Shown here piece by piece: positions 1 through 10,807 of a DNA stretch of 64,000 nt (within the stretch, counting starts at the first letter, position 1; each line of letters starts with the position of its first letter). A program made the position numbers and the translations under genes. Where the stretch lies: positions 558,001-622,000 of the forward strand of contig WTXG01000001.1 of NCBI GenBank assembly GCA_022496185.1, given 5' to 3'. Under the pieces are notes generated by a model, which saw nothing but the letters and a program-made list of their open reading frames with translations, searched no databases and was not told the DNA's origin. The stretch comes from Multifurca ochricompacta. Its lineage: Eukaryota; Basidiomycota; Agaricomycetes; Russulales; Russulaceae.

Positions 1-1
1 T

Positions 2-1326
2 ACTCTTCACGATGATGCTGAAAGTCCTCCATCCAATACTTCTCCTGCACGCACTGGCAAGTTTCGCGTCAAACTCCTCGTAAACGAAACAAAAATGGGC
101 ACAAAATTTATTACATTTAATGGTGAAACAGGAGAGGAGGCAGGTGTTGGTGAAGAGCCCGAAGAGGAGGAACCCGAGGAGGATGAAGAGGATGAGCTTA
201 TCGACGACGAGGAGGATACTTCTGCTCCTGCTCCCTCCAACAACTCTGGACCTACTTTGTCTCACAACAACAAGTCTGGTTCAAAGCGTCCGCCAGCAAA
301 GCCAAAATCCTCTCAGGCGAAACGCAAGGGTCGCCTTAGTGCCACCGCTGCTGCTACACCTGTAATACCCACTACGTTATCATCACAAGCGCAGACGAAT
401 CAGGTTCAGGATGCCCCTTCGGTTGAGCCCTCTCCGGCCGCCCCGCAAGTGACTTCCGCGCCTCCTGCCCCTGCCTCCAAGAGGAAGGCCGTCCCAAAGG
501 GGACCACAGCCGCACAACGTGCGCCGCGCAAATCGGCAGCAAAGTAAGCAATTCCCGGTCCATCTCCTTTTAATTTAATTTCCCCCGGTTTGCAGGCCAA
601 AGGCAACGGCCCCCATACCCCCACCTACCGACCTGACTGCCGATTTCAGCGAAGGTGATGCATCGCGTTTTCATATGGTCTCTTTATCTTACTCAATGCA
701 TCGTATCATGGACAGGTCACGCCGGCACCGTGCCTTCTTCACCTGCCCACGCTGATCCCCGCACTCCCGAGCCCGAAGCTACAGCACCCTTGGACACTAC
801 ATCCATCTCTGCGCCTCCTGCTCCAGAGACCAGTACTTTGGAAGATCTCGAAGGCGTTCCACACCCCCGTTACCCCCTTCCAACGAAACCATTCCAAGTA
901 CAGCTACCACCGAAGATATCCACCGGTTACGCTCCCGTTATCCCGCTAGATCGCACGAAGAACAAAGCTCGTCACTGGCGATTGGCACACCGCGAGATCC
1001 GTGGCATCGCTGGTGGCCGCTGGTTCACACGCTCCTGGGTAGGCGAGAAAGACTCGGAGCTCGCCGTCGCCGCGGAGGCGGCTCTTTCCCTGCCTAAATT
1101 ACCCGCTTTGTCCATCTCTGCGCCTGTCTCCGGCACGCGAGCTGCGGGAAAGCGCAAACCCAAGGCAGATGCTGTGTCCACAGCAGCGTCGTCGCGCTCG
1201 GCCTCTGTCGCTCCAGAAGGCGCCGCACCCTCTGCGCCTTTGCAACGTTCCGCTACGAAAAGGTCTGCCCTGTCAACAACAGTGGCCACGTCGGAAGTGG
1301 ACATGGATATCGATCTTGTATCATGA
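2..1326 (+). CDS. Acidic Pro/Ala/Ser-rich nuclear protein, 5'-truncated; possibly INO80 subunit Ies4-like
   Basis: The gene enters from the left edge, so the true start is outside the window. Exons 2-543, 596-654 and 716-1326 join in frame through introns of 52 and 61 nt; the stop is TGA at 1324. The visible protein has a strongly acidic block (runs of E and D, around bases 160-215), then long low-complexity stretches rich in P, A, S and T with basic clusters (KRK, RKS) that look like nuclear localisation signals. The only segment of ordinary composition lies near the C-terminus (about 950-1060): ARHWRLAHREIRGIAGGRW, followed by FTRSWVGEK. Its Trp/Arg/Gly pattern recalls the short conserved motif I associate with fungal INO80 subunit Ies4, but this is a weak resemblance by eye. 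A role in chromatin is inference. It converges on beta-COP, whose stop is about 220 bp away. Confidence 0.6.
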
Positions 1327-1544
1327 CTTGCATCATCGCGTCATGTCTTTTTTCTTTTCTTTTCTTGTCTTTGCTGTGTTACTATTGTGTTAGATCTCGC
1401 TCATACCACTCCGCACTTTATGATAGCAATCTTGAGAGAATGTTTTATTGGACAACACACGGAATAACGTAGCGTATCTAAGGCTTCACAGGAGATCTGT
1501 TGTCTTTTTGTGCTGGGTGTGAAGGTACATCAGCAGTGTGGCGC

Positions 1545-4500
1545 TTATAGGAAATGCATCTTCGCACCCATGGTGATCCTGTCACCTAGCGACAGTGCTA
1601 TGCCCTGCGTTTTGCTCCGAATGCGCACGTGGCCAGTAATGGTACCAGATTCTAAACGCTCGATGCTGAGGTTTGCGAGTGCGTCCTCACCTAAGGCGTC
1701 ATAGGTTTGTGACCCGAAAGGAATTAGGAGTAAAATAATGCGTACCGAAGAGACTCCGAGCATACATGTTGGCCGACAAGAAATTAGAGTCACCGGCCAT
1801 GGCGCCCTCAGGGGTAAGGCAAGACATGTTTGTCGACTTCATGATATGCTTTAAATATTCGCGCGGTTCACTGACAGAAAGGATGAGCTGTACGTTGATC
1901 TGATCTAAATGATGCGTATGCTTCACGTACGACATCGTCGTGGACACGTTAACACGATTCTCCCATTCAAATTCCGTCCACATGCTGCGAAACTTATGAG
2001 CGTCAACACGCAGTCAGTGTCAGATTGTACAACGAAAGTAACTGCCAAGGGAACACACCTGTGCTTCTGTACAGTAGGCAGGTTTGATGTAGTCCATGAT
2101 GTCCACATGAATGTCGCTCAAGATGACAGCCTGTTCTGACAAATCTGGGCCCTCCCAAAGAATGCTGCCAAAAATAACCCCAGTCTCTGTTGATGAAACC
2201 TTAATGGTGGCTTTGATACTTTGGAAGCCATGTGGCGCAACAGTGTAAACTGTTGGCCGTTCGACAATTTTGAGGTCGCCGAGCGTAGCAAAGTCTAGGC
2301 AGAGATTTTGCAGGGTGTTGGAGGTTTGGTTTACGAGAAGGACGTCTGAAAATCGTTGGATTAGGCATACGTAGTGATAATGAAGGTAATGTAGAGGACC
2401 CAGCATGATATCGAACCCATGGACTTTCACATACGCTTCGGCATATATGGGGTCCGAAAAGCCTGTCAATGACTGTGAGGAGCACGTCAGAGACCCTGAA
2501 CAACCAATTACCAGTCAGCTGGGAGATCCGACTTAGATTGGATATGAAATCTTCTTGTGCTTCTCCTGCCCCCGTCGCACGGCCAACATCTTCATCGTAC
2601 TGTCAAGTCCTTGGTGAAAAGACGGTGACATCCGACTGGAAGGGATACCTACGTCGATTACGTCATCACCCGCCTTCTTTGTGAATTGCCTGAAAGTGAG
2701 CAAGTCATCAACTTGCACTACATCCTGCTTCGCTGCCTCGAGCTCTCTATTCTCCGCCGCCTTTTTCTACCTCGATGGTTAACTCCGAGGTACTGGCGCC
2801 AGTAAAGAGATATACCTCTTGTGCGGCGACCATCTTTGAATACGCAGCCTTCGTGTCGCTCAAGAAGATGCCTTCTACGACAGGCTTGATTTCGAGCTCA
2901 CTCAAGGTCTGAATGCAGTTAAGTATCCGCTCGCTCGAATCCTCGTCAATGGGGGCCGAGGAGAATTTAGATTGGCCGACGCGTATTGTGGAGGTCATAA
3001 TAAGCATCGCCTCCGCGCGGAGCGCGTTTGCTTTCTTGTCAGGAGAAAGGTCCGAGAATCGAAGAACGAGCTTTGTAAGCGCCGTGGCGAGGACAGCGCC
3101 AGTGAAGAAGTCGCCACCGAGGAGGAGAGCTAAGTATGCTTAGTAGGAGGCTAGTAACACAGGAACCAGACAGCAGCACACATACTTCGCAATGGAGGCT
3201 TATTAGCCGCTTTAACCGCCTCCAACCGTGCTGAAGCAGTGCTTGAATACGCAGTCTCCGTAGCGTACGTGCCATCAGCAAGTACCCTTGGTTTGGTTGT
3301 AATACTTTCCTTCTGCTCATCTCCTTCCTTTCCCTCGTCATCCTCAATGCTGGCTTCGTCGAGTAGTCGCTGTTCTGCAGCAAGAATGGGGATCTCTCCA
3401 AGAACTTTCCGCACCTCTTGGAAAGTTTCACTGATCTCATCAGCACTCTCTACGTACTCTCCGAGAATCCAAAGGACACCGCGATAAACCTTTCCAGACT
3501 TAATCTCTGGCAGAGTGCGAATTAGATGCTTGGTAATTGAGGGCCGCAGCGCTGGGAACTTCTCAACCACTTCGCTGAGCCGCAGTAAGGATTTGTCAGA
3601 GACTGTAAGTGTCGAGGGGGACCCACCGAACGAAAGCTACGACGTCCAGGGCTGAAGGGTTATTGGAATCCCCAAGGAACTCCATGAGCGCATGCACAAC
3701 GCTGGCGGCAACTTCTGAAAACTTAACGGCGCAGACGTGGATGGACTGGATCAGGAGCTGACGATACTCTGGGGCCTGCACGACGTTAACGCCAGACGCG
3801 TGGAAAGCCTCCGCTGAGATCTCAATACCTTCTCGTAATCTTGGACCTGAGTTTTCTGCAGCTGTTTCTTGAAAAATGACACCACATCTTCCACATTCCG
3901 ACTGGAAGTCATACTTAATGCGATGCTAGTAGCTTTCCGACGTACTTCGATGTCAGCGCTGCCCAACGTGAGTTTGCTATCGGGGTAGCGATACGTAGAA
4001 TATACCTGGAAAGAACTTGAAGCACGTCCATGATGAGGTTATCAAACACATGTCCATGTTTTGAATGCAGTACGTCGAGCCGATCGAGCACTATAATTTT
4101 CACGTTGTTGTCGGACTCCTTCAGGACAAGGTTGATGAAAGTAGTTGCAGCAGCTATCTCTTAGTGATCAGATGTGACCATTGACACCATAAGACGTGCC
4201 AACCTTTCACGGCGGCTGTGTGCTGCGTCAAAGCGGTGAGAGTCGTGGCCGCCTCGTACTGTACCGCATGAGAAGATGCATTCAGAAGTTCAAAGATGCA
4301 GCGAATCCATCTCGACTATGTAAGAGTTCCCGTCAAACACTCTTCGATGCAACCGATCAAACACCTACCCTGTGAGTCGAATCTGCCTTACAATCTAACC
4401 GGATAACGTCGATTATGGCCATTTGCAACAACTCGTCGAGACTCCCAATCTGATCGTGCACCTGTGCTACGTACTCGACAGCCTTTGACATAGCGCAGTT

Positions 4501-5281
4501 TGCGAGAAATACAAACGCATTGCGCTTGCATGTAGCATCGGACTCGGCGGCCAAGAATGTTTGCATGAGCTCTGGCGCATCCGGAATGAGATGTTCATAT
4601 TCTCGGTAGATAGTGTAGATCGCAAAAACAGCATTTTTCCGGACGTAAGAATGCCGGTGTTCCAGACATGACCTGCAGATGGGAATCAGAGGCTCAAGGA
4701 GTTCTTGGTCTCTTGAAATCTTCTGAAGGAAGCGAAGAGTTGCACCGCGAATGTATTCGTTGGGATGTTGCTAAGGTGCGCGAACCAGGTGCACGAAATT
4801 TTGAATTACAATAAAAGAGTATGCGGGGGGACGTACTAAATCATTCCGAATGGCGTTCCTAAAGGCAACATATGAAGAAATAAGAATGAAATTCTAGGAC
4901 GTGGACTCACACAACGAGAATCATCTCCTGTTTTAGCTTCCCGTTTTCATCGTGCTTAGGACAGACCTCCCAATAGAAATGCAGTAACTTCTTAAGATGC
5001 TTGTTGCGTGAGGGCATACAGTATTGAATGATGGGCATAAGCAACTGGGGCTAAGGAAGTGTCGTGCGTTTATCTCAGCACTTTGGGATCAGGATCAAGG
5101 CACAATTACTCTGGCATACTTGAACGTTCCCATTAATAGTGAGGACTATGATTTTGCGCAACGTGTCTATCTTGACCTCGTCGGACCCTTTCTGGAGTGC
5201 ATTGCGTAGGTCTTGTGTTGATGGAGACTCTGAGCTATCCTCGTACACGACAGTATAACATGTCGCCTCTTGATTTGACAT
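1545..5281 (-). CDS. SEC26: Coatomer subunit beta (beta-COP)
   Basis: Beta-COP is the large adaptin-like subunit of the COPI F-subcomplex, which coats Golgi-to-ER vesicles. The protein starts at 5281 ([15 protein letters not shown]) and runs through about ten short introns to a stop at 1545. The N-terminal half is the adaptin HEAT trunk ([20 protein letters not shown], then [19 protein letters not shown]). The appendage region shows [47 protein letters not shown] and [13 protein letters not shown], all diagnostic. The end reads [16 protein letters not shown], then [17 protein letters not shown], the usual beta-COP C-terminus. The last intron is 1691-1745. The start codon lies 182 bp from the divergent CstF64-like gene. 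Delta-COP, its partner in the same subcomplex, is also in this window at 41.8 kb. No frame break was noticed, but I did not resolve every exon border. Confidence 0.95.
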
Positions 5282-5463
5282 GACTGAATATGTAGAAAGG
5301 AGGAGGAAGATGAGCGTGAGCGGGAGATTGAGATGAAATGAAGAAAGCTAGGCTAAGCTAGTCCACTCCAAGTAACGTGATCACGAATGGGGCAAAACCG
5401 CATACATCTCCCCCCATCCCCATCTTCAATTCTCCACCTCCACCTCAACATTGAGCGCGCAAC

Positions 5464-6257
5464 ATGTCATCAACAATTCAACTTCCAGAAGATCAACTCA
5501 TAGAACTCCTTTTGCAACTCAAGGCAAGTGATAATTGGACAAAGTATTGCATGCAATCACATCTCAACAACCACAGAAAACCACACCGGATCAGGCAAAG
5601 GCAATCCTCCACTCTCAACCACAGATTGCGTATGCATTGGTTGCCCTCATGGTTAAGATAGGCGTGATAGACATTCCAATATTTCAGGTTAAACCTGTTA
5701 TACGTCACCTCCGTTCGGTATCTGATTTTTCTATAGCAAACTCTAGCCACATTCGCGCCCCAGCAAAATGGGATGCAAGTACCATCAACGTCGGCTGTCC
5801 CTCCTCACCTACAAGCTCATGGTTCGCGCAGCGGAGCACCACAGTTTGCGGCGCCGCTACCCCCAGCATATCCCATTACTGCACCACGTGCAGGCCCAGT
5901 TGGGTATCCAACACCCTATACTACTGGTTCTGGGGGGCACCTTCTGCCTACGGGTCATTACAGTGCACCGCCACCTCCGCAAACTGCTAGCCAAACCATG
6001 CCTGCTGCGCTAGCTGCCATACCAGAAAACCAACGGGTAAGCTGCAGCTTGGTATCCTCGAAGAAAAAAAAATCATTCTTTGAGCAGGAAGTCGTCCTTA
6101 AACTGGTCAACATGAGGCCTGAGGAGATTGCTTTGCTACCTCCGACAGAACGCGCCAGCGTTGTACAACTTGTGCGTCCTAACATATTGTCCAGGAGATC
6201 TCTCCGACCCACTGGAGTGTTTGGTTCTTCCAGCGCGCATCATTTGGACTTCATTAA
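5464..6257 (+). CDS. CstF64-like protein: hinge and C-terminal domains only, no RRM
   Basis: Exons 5464-5523, 5577-5687, 5737-6036, 6088-6171 and 6234-6257 give a 192-residue protein. Residues 1-55 match the hinge of cleavage stimulation factor subunit 2 (DQLIELLLQLK, then TPDQAKAIL, then PQIAYALVALMVKIGVID), the part that binds symplekin/Pta1 and CstF77 in 3'-end processing of pre-mRNA. A P/A/G/Y-rich linker follows. The last 35 residues match the CSTF C-terminal three-helix domain (MRPEEIALLPPTERASVVQL), ending in RASFGLH. The RNA-binding RRM that normally precedes the hinge is absent, and the ATG sits directly at the hinge. The first intron starts with GC (AAG|GCAAGT), supported by frame and by domain continuity. 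Yeast Pti1 is a possible functional analogue. A separate gene elsewhere may encode full-length CstF64; that cannot be seen here. Confidence 0.85.
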
Positions 6258-6340
6258 CACTCCTTCGATATCTCCTTTTCCTCTGTGCTTGACTTTGTCT
6301 AGACCCGCATGTATTCCAGAGCTGTATATATATCCACCAA

Positions 6341-6732
6341 CTAATTTACGGCTACTCCTTTGAGTTGTAACTCTGCTTTTGCTTGAGATATTTCCTGATG
6401 GAGCAATTGAGAGTATGCCCTTGACTGGTGAAGACGGGTCTTACGTTCAACAATTCCGTATACGCGTCTGTGCATTCTCGAAATGTGTAGAGGCCATGTC
6501 CGAGCGACCAGAGCGCGTATGAGCCGAAGGAAACGAGCAGCCACCATGGTAACTGGACGTGAATTTGACTGTCAAAGATGGTCAACAGCACAGTGTGACG
6601 ACAGACCACAGGTAGTATTTGCTCAGCACGCTCTTCCGCGACAAAAGGGACTGAAATATATGCGAATAAGGCCAGTAAATATACGATAGAAGACATAGTC
6701 GACCATATAGCGATACGCTTTGCCCTTGTCAT
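6341..6732 (-). CDS. DPM3: Dolichol-phosphate mannosyltransferase subunit 3
   Basis: Three exons (6607-6732, 6445-6552, 6341-6394, read on the minus strand) give 95 residues, the usual length for DPM3. DPM3 is a small ER membrane protein that tethers the catalytic subunit Dpm1, supplying dolichol-phosphate-mannose for GPI anchors, N-glycans and O-mannosylation. The sequence has two predicted transmembrane segments: MSSIVYLLALFAYISVPF, and LPWWLLVSFGSYALWSLGHG. These are followed by the family signature YTFRECTDAYTELL and a helix, EISQAKAELQLKG. The upstream intron (6553-6606) has a neighbouring in-frame donor 3 nt away, so a valine may be added or lost. It ends 83 bp from the convergent CstF64-like gene and starts 57-114 bp from the divergent glycosyltransferase-like gene. 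Confidence 0.9.
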
Positions 6733-6781
6733 TTGTCGGTGGTGACGGTAACAAAGAGAAAATGAATAGAACGCTGGAAAA

Positions 6782-6858
6782 GCTGTACCATGCCTAAATC
6801 TCTTCACACTCACTTGAAAGGCTGTACCATCCCTAAATCTCTTCGCATGCCACCACGT
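6782..6858 (+). repeat. 39-bp tandem duplication at the start of the glycosyltransferase-like gene
   Basis: Two adjacent imperfect copies begin at 6782 and 6821, each opening with GCTGTACCAT and continuing CCTAAATCTCTTC. The period is a multiple of three, so the frame stays open. The first copy supplies an ATG at 6790 and the second has ATC at the matching place, so the next ATG is 6847. Confidence 0.8.
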
Positions 6859-8953
6859 CTTCAAAATATTTCCAGTGGATCAGCGCGTGTGCAACCTGGA
6901 CAACTCACGCCAAGGACACCTCATTCCCGTGCTGGCCGTGCAGAGGAAGCTTTCAGCGAGTTTGAATTGGAACAATTCGGCGATGACGACTATCGCGAGT
7001 ACGCGCTTCAACAACAGGCAGAGCCGCTCCTCGCTTCCTCCGCCAGTGCAAACTTCCCACCTTCGGGCTATCAAGCCAGGCGCGATGATGGTCAAACTAC
7101 ACGAAATCCTCGTAAGATAATACGCTGGCTCATCGCGAATTTGGGTCTTGTTTTTGGATCCGCGCTAGCTTTTGCTCTTATCCTGTTGATCGTCTTGTCA
7201 TATAGACGTCCCGACGCTCTCCTCTCAGCTGTAGGTGCAATTCAATCATTGACACCAACTAGTCCAGAAACCCTCAAACAAGATAAAACCCTCTCCATTC
7301 CCGAAAATATTATATCATACGAGAATTATACGCACTTTCCCCTGGATCCCATCGAATACTTAACAGAGTGTCACAATCTCATGGGAGAAATCATGGGCCC
7401 GATGGAATTCTGGTCAGGTCAAAAAGATGTCGTTCATCATGATGAAGCCGACCCAGGAAAATACCCCGTTGCAGAGGGCTGGCCGATCCGAGTTTGTAAC
7501 AAGACTATCACCTACATGCTAGATGGTCATGTTGGGTTACTGGCAGATCTGGCCCTTATGGCTCAGGCTGCTGGACTCGCACGCGAGGTAAACCGTGCTA
7601 AATATTAGTCTTTGTGGCGAAGGCTCACGCTTAAGTGCAGGCGGGTAGAACCTTTCTCGTCGATGATACCTATTGGAATCGCGGAAAGTCTGTAACCTGC
7701 TCTACGGCTTCACAGGCATCAGTTGAAGTTGAATGAAGGTGGACAGACCACTTCCAGGATGTTCGCATGGGCCAGCCAGGGCCAGAACCAGGTTGCCGCG
7801 CGCCACCTCCCGAGGGTAAATTCGCATCAAGCATGCAGAAAGCAGGCGCTGACTCCTGAATCTAATTGGCAGAACTAGTTGCGTGCCCGAGAAATGCTAG
7901 GTGAGGATTAACCTTACGGCGGTGATGCAGGGACGATAATGGGTTGCTTTGATACAGACACTGGGTACGCTCACTGACTAAAAATACGTCGATGGTCATC
8001 TGTGACATTCTTCTGCCTAGGTCATTAACTCGCGGACTGCGAAATATCATTTTGGTCATGCCTTCTCCGAAGAGTTCGAGGATCCGTAAGCTTTCCTGGC
8101 TTGTCTAATATTGGCGTGCTGAGTCCGTGACATATCTCAGATATGGCCGCCAGCTGAATCGTCTTCGAGGCATCTTCAACCGAGCGAGGGTGTCTTTAAC
8201 CCAGACTATCCGTCCCAATGCCGCGATAGCGGCGCTCATTCACTCAGCAAGAATAGAATTGGCGTCCTTCCTTGGCCTTGACTCCAATGGCACCCTAGCT
8301 GACCAATACCTGAGTATTCACGCGCGTCTTGGGGATGGTATGGGCTTATCATGGAAATATCACGACAAGAATGTTCCGATTGAAGAATACGCCGCCGCTG
8401 GGAATGCCGCATGGACCAGACTTTTCCGTTCCGCAGGAAACTCAGCTCTGCAGTCCGTGTATTTAGCATCTGACGACCCAAATGTCTTTGAGGACCTTCT
8501 CTCTCGGCTCGAGCCAGGCTCAAGGATGTTCTCTCTCGCAAAAAGCGCAAATCCAGAGCTTCGGAATATCGCGAGCCCTGCACCTTATTTCCAGGACAAG
8601 TTTTCTGCACTGCCCGAATCGTACAGGGTGCAGCTCACCAAGGGTATGATTGTGGATTTCGCACTGTTTTCTGGCCTGTGGGCTTGGGATGACGATCTCA
8701 AACCCGGTGCGGTAATCTGTGGCCTTGGGTACGCCCATTCGCTGCCCTCTCCGGCTCATGAGAGCTTTTGAAAACCTTTACCAGATCTAATGTCTGTAAA
8801 ATGGCCGCCGTCGCGTTAGACTGGGACCGCGCCTTTGGATATGGGTTCGGGGATGATTCTGCCGGTGATGTGAATCAGGAATATGCTCGTTGGATCGAGG
8901 TGGATGAAAAGGGAAACATATCCCCCCCTTGGATGGCGTTCGAGATGTTCTAA
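6790..8953 (+). CDS. Type II membrane protein with O-fucosyltransferase-like fold (uncharacterised)
   Basis: Eight exons join without frame loss: 6790 (or 6847)-7587, 7641-7687, 7739-7815, 7873-7900, 7958-7964, 8021-8085, 8141-8728 and 8785-8953. The product is 573 residues from the ATG at 6847, or 592 from 6790. A cytosolic N-terminal stretch is followed by one transmembrane helix (LIANLGLVFGSALAFALILL), then a lumenal domain. Landmarks are WPIRVCNKTITYMLDGHVGL, RTFLVDDTYWNRGKW, LSIHARLGDGMGLSW and VCKMAAVALDWDRAFGYGFG. The HxRxGD-type motif resembles the sugar-nucleotide site of GT23/O-FucT folds, so a Golgi glycosyltransferase is plausible, but the donor and acceptor are unknown. The start is ambiguous because a 39-bp tandem duplication carries it. 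The fifth exon is only 7 nt. Confidence 0.75.
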
Positions 8954-9108
8954 GGGTTGGTATATAGGATCACCACGGTGCAACGGTGCCTTTCTGCTAA
9001 CCCGCCTTTACGAATACTTGATTAGCGATTGCGATCTTATTATGTTTTGTTCGTGAACCCTGTTATGCTGTATTGACCAAAGGTATATGGTCTTCAATGC
9101 TTTATATC

Positions 9109-9622
9109 TTAACCTTCAATCATTAGGTTATAAACCGTTATTCTCCCGAAAATGTCCGAACTCTCTTCAAAAATGAGCTTTATGCACTTCACAGGATCCT
9201 TGGCGACAAGGTCGAATATCTGCACGCGATTCACATCCTCGGGATATATCCGTGTAAGTTCGTCCCAGGTATCGACTTGGCCGGGCTGGGTGATCACCAG
9301 GCATGCAGTGCCAACAAAACCTCCTTGGAAGGTTAACGAAAGGCGCCTGGGGATGACTGGAGATGGAAATGTTAATTGAATATATTGCGGTAGACCCTAG
9401 ATGATGTCTTTAGTGTTAGATACGATAGTGGGTTGGGGGTAATACAAGCCTGTTGGGAAGTCCAGCAAGTCTCTGGATTGCCATCGACAAGGCAGGTTTT
9501 TCCGAGGGAGTTGTTCAAGGTAGAGCTAACCCTGGAGAACGTAAGCTTGCATGGATCAATGAATGAATCAAATCAGAGACTCACTTGATTCGGGTGTCTG
9601 AAGTGATGAGACGGGTCAACAT
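9109..9622 (-). CDS. NR2C2AP-like protein (galactose-binding-like fold)
   Basis: Exons 9585-9622, 9450-9531 and 9109-9396 (minus strand) give 135 residues, close to the roughly 139 of human nuclear receptor 2C2-associated protein (TRA16). Matching segments are KVSSTLNNSLGKTCLVDGN, ETCWTSQQGLPQYIQLTFP, LTFQGGFVG, RIYPEDVNRVQIF and IFEESSDIFGRITVYNLMI. The family has a jelly-roll, discoidin-like fold; its function in fungi is not established. The second intron (9397-9449) begins with GC (CAG|GCTTGT); reading it this way keeps the family pattern continuous. The start codon is only 45 bp from that of the divergent phosphatase gene. Confidence 0.85.
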
Positions 9623-9667
9623 CAATATATATATCATTATCATCATCTCACCTCGACCATCTTTACC

Positions 9668-10807
9668 ATGTCCTCTCCACCAGTGCCATTATGGCTCCAG
9701 AGAGCTTACAATCAAGATCATATCAACAACGTTTGGCGAATACTTTCAGATCGCGAACGCTCTCGTATCCGAGCAAGATCGTCGTCAGCTTCACGTTATT
9801 ACCATTCAGATTCAGAATCAGAGTCAAATCGCCCCCCTGCAGCCTACCCGGCGTGTCTTTCCAACGGCCATCCTAAGGAAAATACGACAGACTATTACTC
9901 TACCGCCAACGGTTGCTCTCCCAGAAATCACATCTGCAATCGATTTTCCGACATCCAACCGTATGATCGTACGCGGGTGGATCCGGGTGGTCGCTATTTC
10001 AACGCAAATTGGGTACGAGAACTCGCGGGAGGACGTTGGACCATTGCCACACAGGCGCCACTTCCTAACACTGCCCACGAATTCCTCAGCCTCATCGCCG
10101 GTATCCATTCTCCTCTCAGCCCCCCTGGGGAATCCAATTTAAAATTTACGCGCGTGCGCACCGCTGTACAGCTGACGCAGAACTTTGAGTCTGGAAGGCG
10201 GAAGGCAGATCCCTATTTTCCTCATGAACCAGGCGAATATAGAATCATCCACTCCTTCCAGGAGATGAGCGGACTGCCTCCTCTCAAGGTTACTCTAGTC
10301 AAGAGCGAGTTCATAGAGAGTGCACATTGCTTGGCAAGCACTGTGTCCGTTGCGTCGATCGTGGCTGGAACTCCAAATCCCTCAGTACTAATTCGACATC
10401 TCTTATATGGGGCATGGCCAGACAATGGCATACCGGAACCAAAAGATCGAGCAAGTCTTTTAAATTTCATTAGGCTCGTGGACCGCACGAACAAGGATTT
10501 GTGCGGCCTGGAGGCAACAGCGGATGCAGAACCACCCGTTATGGTGCACTGTTCGGCAGGGGTCGGTCGTACAGGATCGTTCATCGCACTTTGCTCGCTT
10601 TTACGTAGCAATGGCCTCTTATCTCAACCCAACTCGCATCCTGCAGAGCGAGTTACAGTTCGCCCGCTGCTACCGCAGTCTCCGTTGGGCCCGCTTCCTG
10701 ATTCGATATGTTGGGATGGAGTATGTCAAGAAATAGATTCGCTGCGCGAGCAGCGCCCTGGAATGGTGCAACGGCCGGAACAGGCACACTTGTGTATGAG
10801 ATTTTGA
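9668..10807 (+). CDS. Classical protein tyrosine phosphatase, C-terminal helix out of frame
   Basis: A single uninterrupted exon of 379 codons. The catalytic P-loop is VMVHCSAGVGRTGSF (Cys nucleophile and Arg of the CX5R motif). Upstream are the substrate-recognition region IQPYDRTRV, the segment RYFNANWVREL, RWTIATQAPLPNTAHEF (equivalent of TQGP), VRTAVQLTQNFESGRRK, and the WPD loop in GAWPDNGIPEP. The Q-loop region reads EIDSLREQRPGMVQRPEQ. The final conserved helix, expected as LVYEIL, is present only in the +1 frame after about 10787, where it would extend to a stop at 10834. The annotated frame ends instead with LCMRF. Target specificity cannot be read from the sequence; fungal relatives act on MAP kinases. 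It shares a 45-bp divergent start region with the NR2C2AP-like gene. Confidence 0.85.
   Translation: MSSPPVPLWLQRAYNQDHINNVWRILSDRERSRIRARSSSASRYYHSDSESESNRPPAAYPACLSNGHPKENTTDYYSTANGCSPRNHICNRFSDIQPYDRTRVDPGGRYFNANWVRELAGGRWTIATQAPLPNTAHEFLSLIAGIHSPLSPPGESNLKFTRVRTAVQLTQNFESGRRKADPYFPHEPGEYRIIHSFQEMSGLPPLKVTLVKSEFIESAHCLASTVSVASIVAGTPNPSVLIRHLLYGAWPDNGIPEPKDRASLLNFIRLVDRTNKDLCGLEATADAEPPVMVHCSAGVGRTGSFIALCSLLRSNGLLSQPNSHPAERVTVRPLLPQSPLGPLPDSICWDGVCQEIDSLREQRPGMVQRPEQAHLCMRF

Noticed and set aside
9585..10142. A long plus-strand frame overlapping the NR2C2AP-like and phosphatase genes.
   Set aside because: It starts with TTG, is in another frame from the phosphatase, and shows no domain.
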